Assembly (NCBI RefSeq): GCF_030996345.1
Contig: NZ_CP118747.1
Coordinates: 288,501-352,500 of the forward strand
Length of the DNA stretch: 64,000 nt
Origin: Acidithiobacillus sp. AMEEHan
GTDB taxonomy: Bacteria > Pseudomonadota > Gammaproteobacteria > Acidithiobacillales > Acidithiobacillaceae
Direction of reading: 5' to 3'
The notes under the pieces are model-generated. The model was not told the DNA's origin, made no database searches, and worked only from the letters and a program-made list of their open reading frames with translations. Positions 52,478 to 62,822 of this stretch are shown here, in pieces (within the stretch, counting starts at the first letter, position 1; each line of letters begins with the position of its first letter). The position numbers and the translations under genes are program-made.

Positions 52478-53170
52478 CTAGATCTTCTCCCACAGGGAGT
52501 TACCCATCGCAGCCAGATAGGCGTCATGCGCTGCTCTTTCCTCGGGCGAGGCGGCGATGATTCGCAGCCGCCCTTGGGGGCGGACCGTGGGGCGAGCGGC
52601 GGTCCCGGTTTTGCCCGTCGCGTCGGCTGGCGCAGCATCCATCAGGCCCATATCCACCTGACCACCGCTCATGGCCAGATAGACCTCCGCCAACAATTCA
52701 CAGTCCAGCAGGGCACCGTGCAGGCTGCGCTGACTGTTGTCGACGGAGTAGCGTCGGCAAAGGGTATCGAGATCATTTTTCTGACCTGGGAATCGACGTC
52801 GCGCCTCCACCAGCGTATCGATGACGGGATTCTGCAATTTCCCCCGTTGCAGCAGTCTCAACTCGGCGGACAAAAAGCCGATATCAAAAGGCGCATTGTG
52901 GATGATCAGCTCATCGCTCCCGAGATAGGCTAGAAACTCCTCCACCAGATCGGCAAAGAGCGGTTTGTCCTGTAAAAATTCGTCGGTCAATCCATGGATG
53001 CGCACCGCATCGGGATCACAGGAACGCCCGGGATTGAGATAGACGTGAAAGTTGTTGCCCGTCAGTCGCCGGTCGATGATCTCCACAGCACCGATCTCGA
53101 TGACCCGATGCCCCTTGCTAGGATCCAGGCCCGTGGTTTCCGTGTCCAATACGATCTGCCTCATAGCCAT
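52478..53170 (-). CDS. dnaQ: DNA polymerase III epsilon subunit (3'-5' exonuclease)
   Basis: 230 residues. DEDD exonuclease motifs: IVLDTETTGLDPSKGHRVIEIGAVE, HNAPFDIGFLSAEL and SLHGALLDCELLAEVYL. C-terminal tail with the region that contacts the alpha subunit. The start overlaps the rnhA stop by 10 bp, the usual rnhA-dnaQ pairing (co-directional here). Confidence 0.94.
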   Translation of the reverse strand: MAMRQIVLDTETTGLDPSKGHRVIEIGAVEIIDRRLTGNNFHVYLNPGRSCDPDAVRIHGLTDEFLQDKPLFADLVEEFLAYLGSDELIIHNAPFDIGFLSAELRLLQRGKLQNPVIDTLVEARRRFPGQKNDLDTLCRRYSVDNSQRSLHGALLDCELLAEVYLAMSGGQVDMGLMDAAPADATGKTGTAARPTVRPQGRLRIIAASPEERAAHDAYLAAMGNSLWEKI

Positions 53171-53637
53171 CCCTCCCCACTCGCTTCCTGTGTAGCTCCG
53201 GCGAAACGATCGAGCACCCGATTGATCAGGGTGTCGACCGCCTCATTTTCCGTGTCACCCGCATGACCCCGCACCCATTCCCAGCGTATTTGGTGGGTCT
53301 GCGCCAAGCTCGCGAGTGCCTGCCAGAGTTCCTGATTCTTCACCGCTGCGCCCCCCGCCGAGCGCCAACCACGCTTTTGCCAGCCCGCCAGCCACTCGGT
53401 CATGCCCTTGATCAGATACTGCGAATCCGCACGTACCAATATGTGGCTCGGGCGTTTCAGTGCCTGCAATCCCTGCACTGCGGCAGCCAACTCCATGCGG
53501 TTGTTGGTGGTCTGTGGCACATAGCCCCACAAGACGCGCTCATGCCCGCCTTGGCGCAGCCAAGCGCCCCAGGCACCGGGACCCGGGTTTCCGCGGCAAG
53601 CGCCATCGGTAATCAGACGCAGGGTGGATTCAGTCAC
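53161..53637 (-). CDS. rnhA: Ribonuclease HI
   Basis: 158 residues from GTG 53637. Catalytic carboxylates in LITDGACRGNPGPG, NNRMELAAAVQGL, VRADSQYLIKGMTEW and GHAGDTENEAVD. Cuts RNA in RNA-DNA hybrids. The GTG overlaps the 3' end of the methyltransferase gene by 8 bp; the longer upstream frame is within that gene. Confidence 0.94.
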   Translation of the reverse strand: MTESTLRLITDGACRGNPGPGAWGAWLRQGGHERVLWGYVPQTTNNRMELAAAVQGLQALKRPSHILVRADSQYLIKGMTEWLAGWQKRGWRSAGGAAVKNQELWQALASLAQTHQIRWEWVRGHAGDTENEAVDTLINRVLDRFAGATQEASGEGWL

Positions 53638-54400
53638 GGTTAGACCCCACAAAACGCTGCAGGTTGGCCGTTGCCGTCGCCAGCTTGGGGCGGCGCTTCT
53701 TTTGGCGCATGGATAGGAGGCCCACCAAAGTGGGGCTATTCTCGCGCTTCTGCGCGAGCAGGATATAGGCATTGGCCCCCGCCGGCCACCAGCGATCACC
53801 GACCAGCTCCAGCCATTGGGCGCCATGCCCCAAACCCGGAACGGTATACTGGAAATAGCGTCCTTGGCGCAGGCCGAAACCGATCTCCTCCAGCAAGCGA
53901 CGGAGTTGCGTCAACGGCAAAAAGGGTTCGCGCCACGGCCAGCTACGGTCGCGACGCCAGAGGTGCCAGCGGCGCAGCATCCCCAGACTCCCACTAGGAT
54001 TGAAATCCATGATCAGAATATGCCCTTCTGGACGCAACACGCGCCAGCACTCCTCGAGAATGCGTCGGGTATCGGGCATACGGGTCAGACAAAACGGCAC
54101 CAGCACCAGATCAAAACGCAGATCAGCGAAGGGTAGGGCATCACAGCGCCCGTAGACCTGGAGATAGCCTTCCGCAGCGCAAACAAAGCCGTCATTGAGC
54201 AACACCCAGGATCTGTCCGTCTCCAAGGGGTTCCAGTAGACCGGCTGCCCCAACTGCAGGACCGTATCGGCGTGCAAACGCTCGATCCAAGGCGGCAGAA
54301 TCTGGCTGGCACGTTCCAACAACAAGCGTCCGCTGCGGCCTGTCCACCAGCGCGCCGCCCGTCGTTGTCGCAGGGAAGAAGGAACGATCCCCCTAGGCAT
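53630..54400 (-). CDS. Class I SAM-dependent methyltransferase (YafS-like)
   Basis: 256 residues. Degenerate Rossmann start VLQLGQPVYWNPLE, then CDALPFADLRFDLVLVPFCL and CWRVLRPEGHILIMDFNPSGSLGM, typical of the UbiE/YafS group. Gene order methyltransferase-rnhA-dnaQ with divergent gloB is the same as yafS-rnhA-dnaQ-gloB in E. coli. Substrate unknown. Confidence 0.82.
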   Translation of the reverse strand: MPRGIVPSSLRQRRAARWWTGRSGRLLLERASQILPPWIERLHADTVLQLGQPVYWNPLETDRSWVLLNDGFVCAAEGYLQVYGRCDALPFADLRFDLVLVPFCLTRMPDTRRILEECWRVLRPEGHILIMDFNPSGSLGMLRRWHLWRRDRSWPWREPFLPLTQLRRLLEEIGFGLRQGRYFQYTVPGLGHGAQWLELVGDRWWPAGANAYILLAQKRENSPTLVGLLSMRQKKRRPKLATATANLQRFVGSNRD

Positions 54401-54461
54401 GAGGAACGGGCTGTGTTTTGATCATGGCTGCATGTTACCTTGATCTAGAGTCGGAGCCCAT

Positions 54462-55208
54462 ATGCTGACCCTCATTCCCGCTTTTCAGGACAACTACATC
54501 TATTTAGTGGCTACCGCTCACGGGCTGTGGATCGTCGACCCCGGTGATGCCCAGCCGGTGCTGAATTACCTCGACTCGCAGCAGCTCCGGCCCACGGCCA
54601 TCCTTTGTACCCACCACCACGCCGATCATGTCGGCGGCGTAGGCGCCCTGGTAGAACATTATGACATTCCGGTCTTCGGCCACGGTGCGCGGATTCCCCA
54701 GCTCAGCCACCCCGTCGCCGAGGGTTCACTGGAGATCGATGGCGAGGCGGTACAGGTGCTGGAAGTGCCCGGGCATACCTTAGACCACATCGCTTATCAC
54801 TGGCAGGACTATGTCTTTTGCGGTGATACCCTGTTTGCGGCGGGCTGCGGAAGAATCTTTGAGGGCGACCCGCAGATGATGTACGCGAGCCTGCAAAAGC
54901 TCGCCGCCCTGCCCGACAGTACGCAGATCTGCTGCGCCCACGAATATACCGAGAGCAACCTGCGCTTCGCAGCGGCGGTCGAGCCGGAACGCCCAGCGAT
55001 CGAAGAACGGAAACAACAGGTAGCGCGGCTGCGCGCGCAACATCGCCCAAGTCTACCCTCGACGCTGCAAGAAGAACGACAGAGCAATCCCTTTCTCCGT
55101 TGCCGGGAAGCTGACGTGATCCGCGCCGCACGCGCGCACGGCGCCCGGAACGACTCCGAAGTGGAGGTATTCGCCGCCTTACGCCACTGGAAAGATCGAT
55201 TTCACTAA
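54462..55208 (+). CDS. gloB: Hydroxyacylglutathione hydrolase (glyoxalase II)
   Basis: 248 residues. Binuclear metal motif CTHHHADHVGG, later GHTLDHIAYHW, FCGDTLFAAGCGRIFEG and CAHEYTESNL. Releases lactate and glutathione, completing the pathway started by gloA. Divergent from the methyltransferase gene (61 bp between) and ends next to the stop of the M16 gene. Confidence 0.95.
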   Translation: MLTLIPAFQDNYIYLVATAHGLWIVDPGDAQPVLNYLDSQQLRPTAILCTHHHADHVGGVGALVEHYDIPVFGHGARIPQLSHPVAEGSLEIDGEAVQVLEVPGHTLDHIAYHWQDYVFCGDTLFAAGCGRIFEGDPQMMYASLQKLAALPDSTQICCAHEYTESNLRFAAAVEPERPAIEERKQQVARLRAQHRPSLPSTLQEERQSNPFLRCREADVIRAARAHGARNDSEVEVFAALRHWKDRFH

Positions 55209-56435
55209 TCAGGCGGGAACTACCGTCCATTCCAGTCGCTGTGCCCAGGCGCGCGCAAATACTTCCTGTACCTGCATTGCGGAAACCTGTTGTAGCGAGT
55301 CGAGGATTTCTTCTTCGCTTTTCAAGCGCCCACCCTGGGCAAGCTGGCGCACTCGCCGCGCCATCCGCGTTTCCAGATCCTCCTGACCCAGTAGCCATTG
55401 CTTACGCAGGCCGGCGCGACTCCAGTCCATTTCCTCAGCGCTCGGTCCATCCTGCATCAGAGCCCTGAGGATTCCCGCGATGGCTTCCTGGGTGGCGCGA
55501 CGCTTCTCCGGCGGCACCGCCGCGTAGAGCGTCCACTCGGCGGTATCGCTGAGTGCCTCGAGCTGGGAATAGGTCTGGTAGGCGAGCCCGCGCCGCTCCC
55601 GTAACTCCTGGAAGAGACGCGAAGCCATCCCCGCGCCCAGTATGTGATTGGCAAAAAGCTCCATCAGGTGACTTCGATCTGCGAAGGCGCTGGCCTGTGC
55701 CATCCACAACAAATGGGCTTGACGGGCGTGCGCCGAGCGTCGGTGCCGCGTTGCAAAAATCGCCCTGGGAAGCGCCGGGGCAACGTGCTGAGGGCGAGCT
55801 GGAAGGTAAGCAAAACGGCTCTCCACCAGTCGCGCAAGAGCGTCTTCCTCTACCGCGCCCACCGCGACGATCAGGATAGGAGCACTGGCTAGATAGTGCT
55901 GATGAAAGGCGCGCAAGCGCCGGGCGCTCACTCTCCGCACCAGACTCGCCTTGCCCAAGACCGGCCAGCCCAACGGATCCTCTCCCCAAAAAGATTGGGT
56001 CGCGAGTTCCTGCAAATGATCCTCGAGATCCTCCTGCGCCATGGCAATTTCCTGCGCCACCACGGTCCGCTCGAGGGCGAGGTCCACTGCCGCCAAGCGA
56101 GGTTCCAGCAGCAGATCGGCAAGCAGATCGAGACCAGCCTCCTGATCCTCTGCCAATACCGTCAGATGCAGGGTAACCGATTCCCGGTCGGTGAAGGCAT
56201 TGAGCGTACCACCCAGGCGTTCGCCCAGGCGGTTGATTGCAGAGGCATCACGCCCCTTCGCTCCTTTGAACAACATATGCTCGAGGAGATGGGCAAAACC
56301 GTTTTCCCCCGACTGCTGATGACGGCTGCCGCGCAGGGCGGTAACGGAGATCGCTACTTGCCGCCGACCCGGCACCCTCTCACTCAGAAAGCGGACGCCG
56401 TTGGGCAGTTGCTGCAGGGAAAGCGAGGCATCCAT
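55209..56435 (-). CDS. M16-family zinc peptidase
   Basis: 408 residues from ATG 56435; a TTG at 56471 lacks a ribosome site. Inverted zinc motif HLLEH at about 49-53 (GFAHLLEHMLFKG), followed by the second glutamate region (VVAQEIAMAQEDLED). Resembles the bacterial processing-peptidase group often found downstream of pnp. No signal peptide, so cytosolic. Confidence 0.88.
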   Translation of the reverse strand: MDASLSLQQLPNGVRFLSERVPGRRQVAISVTALRGSRHQQSGENGFAHLLEHMLFKGAKGRDASAINRLGERLGGTLNAFTDRESVTLHLTVLAEDQEAGLDLLADLLLEPRLAAVDLALERTVVAQEIAMAQEDLEDHLQELATQSFWGEDPLGWPVLGKASLVRRVSARRLRAFHQHYLASAPILIVAVGAVEEDALARLVESRFAYLPARPQHVAPALPRAIFATRHRRSAHARQAHLLWMAQASAFADRSHLMELFANHILGAGMASRLFQELRERRGLAYQTYSQLEALSDTAEWTLYAAVPPEKRRATQEAIAGILRALMQDGPSAEEMDWSRAGLRKQWLLGQEDLETRMARRVRQLAQGGRLKSEEEILDSLQQVSAMQVQEVFARAWAQRLEWTVVPA

Positions 56436-56482
56436 CAACCCCCGACCCTCCGGCGGAGGTCGCTGCGACAAGGGCTGCTGAT

Positions 56483-58564
56483 TCAGGATTGGGGAATATC
56501 CTTCATGCTCAGCTTGATCTTGCCTTGGCGGTCCACCTCCAAGACCTTGACCCGTACGGTTTGTCCTTCTTTGACGTAGTCGTGCACGTCATTGACGCGC
56601 TCGGCGCTGATCTGCGAGATATGCAAGAGACCATCGCGCCCGGGCAGTATGGTCACGAAGGCACCGAAGTCCATGATCTTCGCCACCTTACCATCATAGA
56701 TCACACCGACCTCGACATCGGCAGTGAGCAGCTGAATGCGCCGCTTGGCTTCTTCGCCCGAAGCCCCATCGACGGAGGCGATGGTCACCAGACCATCGTC
56801 CTGGATATCGACGGTGGCCCCTGTTTCTTCCGTCAGCGCGCGAATGATCTTGCCACCCGGCCCAATCACGTCGCGGATCCGATCCGGATTGATGCGGATG
56901 CTGATGATGCGCGGTGCATGCTCGGACAGGGTTTCCCGCCCATGTTCGAGCACATTCTTCATCAAGCCAAGAATATGCAAACGCCCGGCTCGGGCCTGTT
57001 CCAGCGCTTGCGCCATGATCTCCCGGGTAATGCCCTGGATCTTGATATCCATCTGCAAGGCCGTCACGCCGGTTTCCGTGCCAGCCACCTTGAAATCCAT
57101 GTCTCCCAGATGATCTTCGTCACCCAGGATATCGGTCAAGACCGCAAAACGCTCCCCTTCCTTGATCAAACCCATGGCCACACCGGCCACCGGTGCCTGC
57201 AGGGGAACACCGGCATCCATCAGCGCCAGCGAGGCGCCACAGACCGATGCCATGCTCGAAGAGCCGTTGGATTCCAAGATTTCCGAAACCACCCGCAGAC
57301 TGTAGGGAAATTCCGACTCTGGCGGCAGAACGGCAGCGATGGCACGTTTGGCAAGACGTCCATGACCAATTTCCCGCCGCTTGGGGGAACCCACCATGCC
57401 CGTTTCACCCGTAGAGAATGGCGGAAAGTTGTAATGCAGGAGGAAACGATCGCGGGTTTCACCGTGCAGGGCGTCGACGATCTGCTCGTCGCTCTTGGTG
57501 CCGAGAGTTGCCGTAACCAGGGCTTGGGTCTCTCCTCGCGTGAAAAGTGCCGAACCGTGAGTGCGGGGCAGCACGCCGACCTCGATGCTGATGGGACGCA
57601 CGGTGAAGCGATCGCGCCCATCGATACGCGGTGCGCCATCGAGAACTCGACCGCGGACGATCTCGGTCTCGATCGATTTGAGCGCTGCGCGCACTGCATC
57701 GGCGCGGGTGGCGTCATCCGCGGCCAAGGAAACAACCGCCTCCGCGCGAATATCTTCCAGACGCTTGCTGCGCGCCTGCTTTTCCATCAGCTGATAGGCC
57801 GCTTGCAGCGCCTCGCGCGACTCGGCGACCACTGCGGCGTGCAACTCCGCGTCCTTGCTGGGCGCCTGCCAATCCCAACGCTCCTTACCGGCCGCCGCTG
57901 CCAACTCATTGATGACCGCAATGACCGGCTGGAAGCTGGCGTGACCAAACATGACCGCCTCGAGCATGACCTTCTCGGACAAACCCTTGGCCTCGGACTC
58001 CACCATCAGCACCGCCGACTCCGTGCCAGCCACCACCAAGTCCAGCTCCGAACTCTGCAATTCCGCAAAGCTCGGATTGAGCAGGTACTCACCGTCCCGG
58101 TAGCCAACGCGTGCGGCGCCGATCGGACCATCGAAGGGAATGCCGGAAATGGCCAGAGCCGCTGAGCTGCCGATCATGGCAAGAATGTCGGGATCTTGTT
58201 CCCCATCGACCGAGAGCACCGTAGCAATCACCTGCACTTCGTGCATGAATTGCTTGGGAAACAGCGGCCGAATCGGACGGTCGATCAGGCGAGAGGTCAG
58301 CGTCTCCTTTTCCGAGGGACGTCCTTCCCGCTTGAAAAAGCCGCCGGGGATCTTCCCCGCAGCGTAGGTCTTTTCCTGATAATTCACCGTCAGCGGAAAG
58401 AAATCCTGCCCTGGCTTCGAGTCGCGCCGACCCACCGCAGTGACTAGCACCACACTGTCGCCGCTGCTGACCAACACCGCGCCATCGGCCTGGCGAGCCA
58501 TCCGTCCCGTTTCCAGGACCAGCGTCCGGCCCCCAAATTGCACTTCCTTCCGCACGATGCTCAA
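56483..58564 (-). CDS. pnp: Polynucleotide phosphorylase
   Basis: 693 residues. Two RNase PH cores ([20 protein letters not shown] and [21 protein letters not shown]), KH domain ([21 protein letters not shown]) and C-terminal S1 domain ([20 protein letters not shown]). Phosphorolytic 3'-5' RNA decay. 24 bp after rpsO, the standard order. Confidence 0.96.
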   Translation of the reverse strand: MSIVRKEVQFGGRTLVLETGRMARQADGAVLVSSGDSVVLVTAVGRRDSKPGQDFFPLTVNYQEKTYAAGKIPGGFFKREGRPSEKETLTSRLIDRPIRPLFPKQFMHEVQVIATVLSVDGEQDPDILAMIGSSAALAISGIPFDGPIGAARVGYRDGEYLLNPSFAELQSSELDLVVAGTESAVLMVESEAKGLSEKVMLEAVMFGHASFQPVIAVINELAAAAGKERWDWQAPSKDAELHAAVVAESREALQAAYQLMEKQARSKRLEDIRAEAVVSLAADDATRADAVRAALKSIETEIVRGRVLDGAPRIDGRDRFTVRPISIEVGVLPRTHGSALFTRGETQALVTATLGTKSDEQIVDALHGETRDRFLLHYNFPPFSTGETGMVGSPKRREIGHGRLAKRAIAAVLPPESEFPYSLRVVSEILESNGSSSMASVCGASLALMDAGVPLQAPVAGVAMGLIKEGERFAVLTDILGDEDHLGDMDFKVAGTETGVTALQMDIKIQGITREIMAQALEQARAGRLHILGLMKNVLEHGRETLSEHAPRIISIRINPDRIRDVIGPGGKIIRALTEETGATVDIQDDGLVTIASVDGASGEEAKRRIQLLTADVEVGVIYDGKVAKIMDFGAFVTILPGRDGLLHISQISAERVNDVHDYVKEGQTVRVKVLEVDRQGKIKLSMKDIPQS

Positions 58565-58588
58565 GATACTCTCCTCGACGGTGGTGAA

Positions 58589-58858
58589 TTACTTACGCAG
58601 ACCCAGACGTTCGATCAAAGAGCGATAGCGCTCGTAGTCATTCTTCTTGAGGTAATCCAGCAGCTTGCGACGCTGCCCGACCATCTTCAACAAACCCTGG
58701 CGGGAATGGTGATCGTGGTGGTGCGCCTTGAAGTGCTCAGATAGACCTTCAATGCGGGTGGTCAACAAGGCGACTTGCACTTCCGGTGAACCGGTGTCGC
58801 TGGGATGCGTGGCATAGGCCTTCACCACGTCGGACTTCACTTCACGAGTCAGGGACAT
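58589..58858 (-). CDS. rpsO: 30S ribosomal protein S15
   Basis: 89 residues, family length. [48 protein letters not shown] and the final [12 protein letters not shown]. Binds 16S rRNA centrally and is often autoregulated through its leader, which here would be the 38-bp gap after truB. Confidence 0.96.
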   Translation of the reverse strand: MSLTREVKSDVVKAYATHPSDTGSPEVQVALLTTRIEGLSEHFKAHHHDHHSRQGLLKMVGQRRKLLDYLKKNDYERYRSLIERLGLRK

Positions 58859-58896
58859 CTTGTACTTCTCCTACGCAATCAATCTGGAAAATAGTC

Positions 58897-59781
58897 CTAG
58901 TTTACGCCCATAAGGCGACGTGGCGCCACCTTGCCGTCCTCCATTACCTCTCCCAGACCCAAAAACTGTGCCTGCGGTCCGTAAAGGCGAATCCGGCCCG
59001 GAGCTGGGGCATGGGCAATCACCACCCCCTGGCCTTGTCGAACATAGTATGCGGTGTTTTCCGTCAGGATTACCGCGGGCAAATCCTGCAGCGCCAGATC
59101 CATTGCCTGCAGCGGGCACTGACCGCTTTCTCGTGCCGCCGCCAAGCGGTCGAGATCGTAAGCGGCATCCAAGGAAAAACTGCCGGAACTGATCCGTCGC
59201 AACTCACGAATATGGGCACCGCAACCGAGCAGACGCCCAAGATCCTGTGCCAGACTGCGCACATAGGTCCCCTTGGAGCAGTGGATGTCGAGGATCAATT
59301 CATCACCCACCCAAGAGAGCAAATCGAGGGAGTAGATTTCGACGCTACGTGCTTCCCGCTCGACTTCCACCCCTTTGCGCGCCAGGCGGTACAGGGGCTG
59401 ACCATCGCGCTTGATGGCAGAGAACATGGGCGGGATCTGCGAGATTCGTCCGCGAAAACGGGAAAGGGCGGCATCCAGCTGCGCCTGATCAAAGTCCACG
59501 CGCCCACTCGCCACGACCTCACCTTCCCGATCCCCGGTATTCGTCTCTTGCCCCAAACGCAAAGTTGCCCGATAACGCTTATCGGCATTGAGCAGATAGT
59601 CAGAGACTTTCGTCGCCTGACCAAATAGCAGGATGAGCAATCCGGTTGCAAAAGGATCCAGGGTGCCGGTGTGCCCGGCCTTGCGAATTCCCATGATCCG
59701 CTTAGCACGCTGCAACGCTGCGTTGGAGCTGACCCCCGCAGGCTTGTCGAGCAGGAGAATACCGTCGCTGCAGACGCTCAT
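58897..59781 (-). CDS. truB: tRNA pseudouridine-55 synthase
   Basis: 294 residues. LLLDKPAGVSSNAAL, catalytic Asp in HTGTLDPFATGLL, then SGRVDFDQAQLDAAL, YVRSLAQDLGRLLGCGAH and a C-terminal PUA-like domain. Modifies U55 in tRNA. Starts 4 bp inside rbfA (overlap 59778-59781). Confidence 0.95.
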   Translation of the reverse strand: MSVCSDGILLLDKPAGVSSNAALQRAKRIMGIRKAGHTGTLDPFATGLLILLFGQATKVSDYLLNADKRYRATLRLGQETNTGDREGEVVASGRVDFDQAQLDAALSRFRGRISQIPPMFSAIKRDGQPLYRLARKGVEVEREARSVEIYSLDLLSWVGDELILDIHCSKGTYVRSLAQDLGRLLGCGAHIRELRRISSGSFSLDAAYDLDRLAAARESGQCPLQAMDLALQDLPAVILTENTAYYVRQGQGVVIAHAPAPGRIRLYGPQAQFLGLGEVMEDGKVAPRRLMGVN

Positions 59782-60161
59782 GGCTCGTCCTCGGCCGGTG
59801 CCGGCGGCAGATGCGCAAGGAGTTCTGCCATCTCGGCATCACGGTCAAAACGCGGGTCGTAGACAAAGTGCAGCGGCGGAATACGGCGCAGATGCAGCTT
59901 TTTGCCGAGGATTTGGCGCATCTCGCCGGCTTCCTCCTGCAAGCGCTCGCGCACCAGAGCCGCGCGCCCCGGCCCATCCATCAGCGAAAACATCACGGTG
60001 GCCTGACGCAGGTCGGGCGCCAGTCGCAACTCGGTGATGCTTGGCAACAAACCAATCCCCGCCAGGCGATGTAGCCTGGGCAACAGGGCAGCAATCTCCG
60101 TCTGCAGGAGATGCGCAATGCGGTCGCTGCGCGGATAGCTACGCTGATGCGAGGTGCTCAT
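59778..60161 (-). CDS. rbfA: Ribosome-binding factor A
   Basis: 127 residues. KH-type fold: RIAHLLQTEIAALLPRL, ITELRLAPDLRQATVMFSL, LGKKLHLRRIPPLHFVYDPRFDR. Needed for late 30S maturation. Lies 11 bp after infB. Confidence 0.94.
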   Translation of the reverse strand: MSTSHQRSYPRSDRIAHLLQTEIAALLPRLHRLAGIGLLPSITELRLAPDLRQATVMFSLMDGPGRAALVRERLQEEAGEMRQILGKKLHLRRIPPLHFVYDPRFDRDAEMAELLAHLPPAPAEDEP

Positions 60162-60172
60162 GCGTGCCGCCT

Positions 60173-62767
60173 TTAGAGGGTACGCGCCACTTCAATCGTT
60201 TCAAAGGCCTCGATCACGTCGCCCACCTTGATATCGTTGAAATTGCGCACCCCAATACCACATTCGAAACCCTCGCGCACCTCGCGTGCGTCATCCTTGA
60301 AGCGGCGCAGGGAATCCATTTCCCCAGTGTGGATCACCACCGCCTGGCGGATCACCCGCACCTTGGCATTTCGCCGGACGATACCATCCGTCACCATGCA
60401 ACCGGCGATGGTGCCCACGCGCGGCACGCGGAAGGTTTCGCGAACCTCGGCATGGCCAAGGATCTGCTCGCGAATCTCCGGCGCCAGCATCCCGGTCATC
60501 GCCGCTTTCACCTCGTCCACCGCATCATAAATGACGCTGTGGTAGCGCACGTCCACGCCGCTCTGCTCGATCAGGCGTCGTGCCTGCGCCTCGGCACGCA
60601 CGTTGAAGCCAATGATGACCGCGCCGGAGGCGTGAGCCAGATTGACATCGGACTCGGTGATGCCGCCAACTGCGGAATGAATGATCTGCACGCGGACATC
60701 GTTGGTGCTGAGCCCCTCGAGGGTGCTGCGCAGAGCCTCGGCAGAACCCTGGACATCGGTTTTGATAAGCAGATTGAGTTGCTGCAGTTCACCCTCACTG
60801 GCGGCCTCGAAGAGACTCTCCAGGCTGCCTTTGGCACTCTTCGCCAGGCGCACGTCACGGAACTTGCCCTGGCGGAAGAGTGCAACCTCGCGTGCCTTGC
60901 GCTCGTCGTTCATCACGAGCACCTCGTCACCCGCTTGCGGCACATCACTCAGGCCGAGAATCTCAGCCGGCAGGCCAGGCCCGATTTCCTCCACCTGCGC
61001 TCCACCGTCATCAATCAAGGCGCGCACGCGACCATATTGCGCACCGGCCAGCACGATATCCCCGGCATGCAGAGTTCCCTGGCGGACAAGAACGGTAGCC
61101 ACCGCGCCGCGCCCACGATCCAGGCGAGATTCAATGACTAGGCCCTTGGCCGGACCATTGCCCTGTACCTCCAGATCGAGAAGCTCCGCCTGCAACAAAA
61201 TGGCATCCAGCAGGGCATCGATATTGATTCCCTGCTTGGCCGAGACATTGACGAACTGCGTATCTCCGCCCCACTCTTCGGGCAGCACATCGTGCTGCGC
61301 CAGTTCTTGGCGGATCCGGTCCGGATCCACACCGGGTTTGTCGATCTTGTTCACCGCCACCACCATCGGCACATTTGCCGCCTTGGCGTGGTGGATCGCT
61401 TCGATGGTCTGCGGCTTGACGCCGTCATCAGCCGCCACGACCAGGACCACGATGTCCGTTGCCTGTGCACCGCGCGCACGCATCGCCGTGAAAGCCTCAT
61501 GGCCGGGCGTATCGAGAAAGGTGATGGTGCCCTTATCCGTCTGCACATGATATGCACCGATATGCTGGGTAATGCCACCCGCTTCCCCGCTCGCAACCTG
61601 CGTCGAGCGAATGCGATCGAGCAGCGAGGTCTTACCGTGATCGACGTGTCCCATGACCGTGACGACCGGCGGCCGTCGAACCATCACCGCCTCTTCTGCA
61701 GAGGCATCTTCCTCCAATAGGGCTTCTGGACTGGCAATGGTTACCATCTTCACCTTGTGCCCCATCTCCTCGACAACAATGGCGGCCGTGTCCTGATCGA
61801 TCACCTGATTGATGGTCGCGACTACGCCCATTTTGAACATCGTCTTGATGAGCTCGCTGGCCTTGACGGCCATGCGACTGGCCAGCTCGCCAACGGTGAT
61901 GGTCTCCGGGATGGGCACTTCCCGCACCACCGGCGCAGCACTGAAATCACTGGCTACTGCCGAACCCGTCTTCTTCTCATTGCGTCGGCGCCGCATGGCG
62001 ACATCGGAGCCGCGCTCCTCGCGTCGTCCACCCCGCTTGCCACGCCAATCATCCTCGTCGCGCCGACCAGGACCTGCTTTCTTCTTGCCAGCAGGCGCTG
62101 CACTGGGTGCCGGAGCTGGCGTCAGCGGACGCGCAGCACCCGCGGCGCCGCGCGTGGAGGCAGCGCTTCTCTCGGCGACCGGACGACGTCGCCCAGGAGC
62201 GGTGTCCCTCGCGCTCTCCGGACGACGCGCCGGTTCGCTCGGCTCCGACTTGGCCGTGTGAATCGTGGTGGGCGCTTCCACCGCAGGCTCCCCGAGAGCT
62301 TCTACATCCGAGTCTGCCGACGCGGCTTCCGATATTGCGATTTCCGGCTCTACGGGCAGCTCCTGAACCTTCTCCGGCGTCACCTCGACCACTGGCGCCG
62401 GCTGCTCCACCGGGGTCTCCGCGTGCGCCGTCGCTGTTTCGATGGTGCTCTCCTCAGCCGCTTCAGGATGCAAAGCCTCCCGCTTCACATAGGTGCGCTT
62501 ACGCCGCACTTCAACCTGCACCGTCCGAGATTTGCCCGCTCCAACGTTTTGTTTGATTTCGCTGGTACTCGTGCGGTTAAGAGTAATCCGTTGCAGGGAG
62601 GCCTTCTCCGTTGAGCCACGTAAGAAGCCGAGCAGTCTCTGCTTGTCCTCCTCGGTCACCTTGTCCTGCGCAGTCTTTTTGGCAATGCCTGCCGCCTGGA
62701 ACTGCTCCAGAAGGCGCTCACTGGTCAACTGAAGTTCTTTCGCGAAACCCGCAACTGTAACCGTCAT
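60173..62767 (-). CDS. infB: Translation initiation factor IF-2
   Basis: 864 residues. N-terminal IF2_N helix, an Ala/Pro/Glu-rich linker (about 90-270), then the GTPase with G1 [13 protein letters not shown]3 DTPGHEAFT and G4 NKIDKP, followed by beta-barrel domains and the fMet-tRNA-binding C2 domain ([15 protein letters not shown]). Delivers initiator tRNA. The frame is intact. Confidence 0.96.
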   Translation of the reverse strand: MTVTVAGFAKELQLTSERLLEQFQAAGIAKKTAQDKVTEEDKQRLLGFLRGSTEKASLQRITLNRTSTSEIKQNVGAGKSRTVQVEVRRKRTYVKREALHPEAAEESTIETATAHAETPVEQPAPVVEVTPEKVQELPVEPEIAISEAASADSDVEALGEPAVEAPTTIHTAKSEPSEPARRPESARDTAPGRRRPVAERSAASTRGAAGAARPLTPAPAPSAAPAGKKKAGPGRRDEDDWRGKRGGRREERGSDVAMRRRRNEKKTGSAVASDFSAAPVVREVPIPETITVGELASRMAVKASELIKTMFKMGVVATINQVIDQDTAAIVVEEMGHKVKMVTIASPEALLEEDASAEEAVMVRRPPVVTVMGHVDHGKTSLLDRIRSTQVASGEAGGITQHIGAYHVQTDKGTITFLDTPGHEAFTAMRARGAQATDIVVLVVAADDGVKPQTIEAIHHAKAANVPMVVAVNKIDKPGVDPDRIRQELAQHDVLPEEWGGDTQFVNVSAKQGINIDALLDAILLQAELLDLEVQGNGPAKGLVIESRLDRGRGAVATVLVRQGTLHAGDIVLAGAQYGRVRALIDDGGAQVEEIGPGLPAEILGLSDVPQAGDEVLVMNDERKAREVALFRQGKFRDVRLAKSAKGSLESLFEAASEGELQQLNLLIKTDVQGSAEALRSTLEGLSTNDVRVQIIHSAVGGITESDVNLAHASGAVIIGFNVRAEAQARRLIEQSGVDVRYHSVIYDAVDEVKAAMTGMLAPEIREQILGHAEVRETFRVPRVGTIAGCMVTDGIVRRNAKVRVIRQAVVIHTGEMDSLRRFKDDAREVREGFECGIGVRNFNDIKVGDVIEAFETIEVARTL

Positions 62768-62822
62768 ACTGTCTTATCCCTCCACTCGCTGTCGCGATAA
62801 CCCGGCTTTACCCTTTCCGTCT

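Noticed and set aside
56489..58165. 558-residue plus-strand frame antisense to pnp
   Set aside because: Fully opposite to pnp, which has all family motifs; His/Gln/Asp/Gly-rich translation typical of antisense frames.
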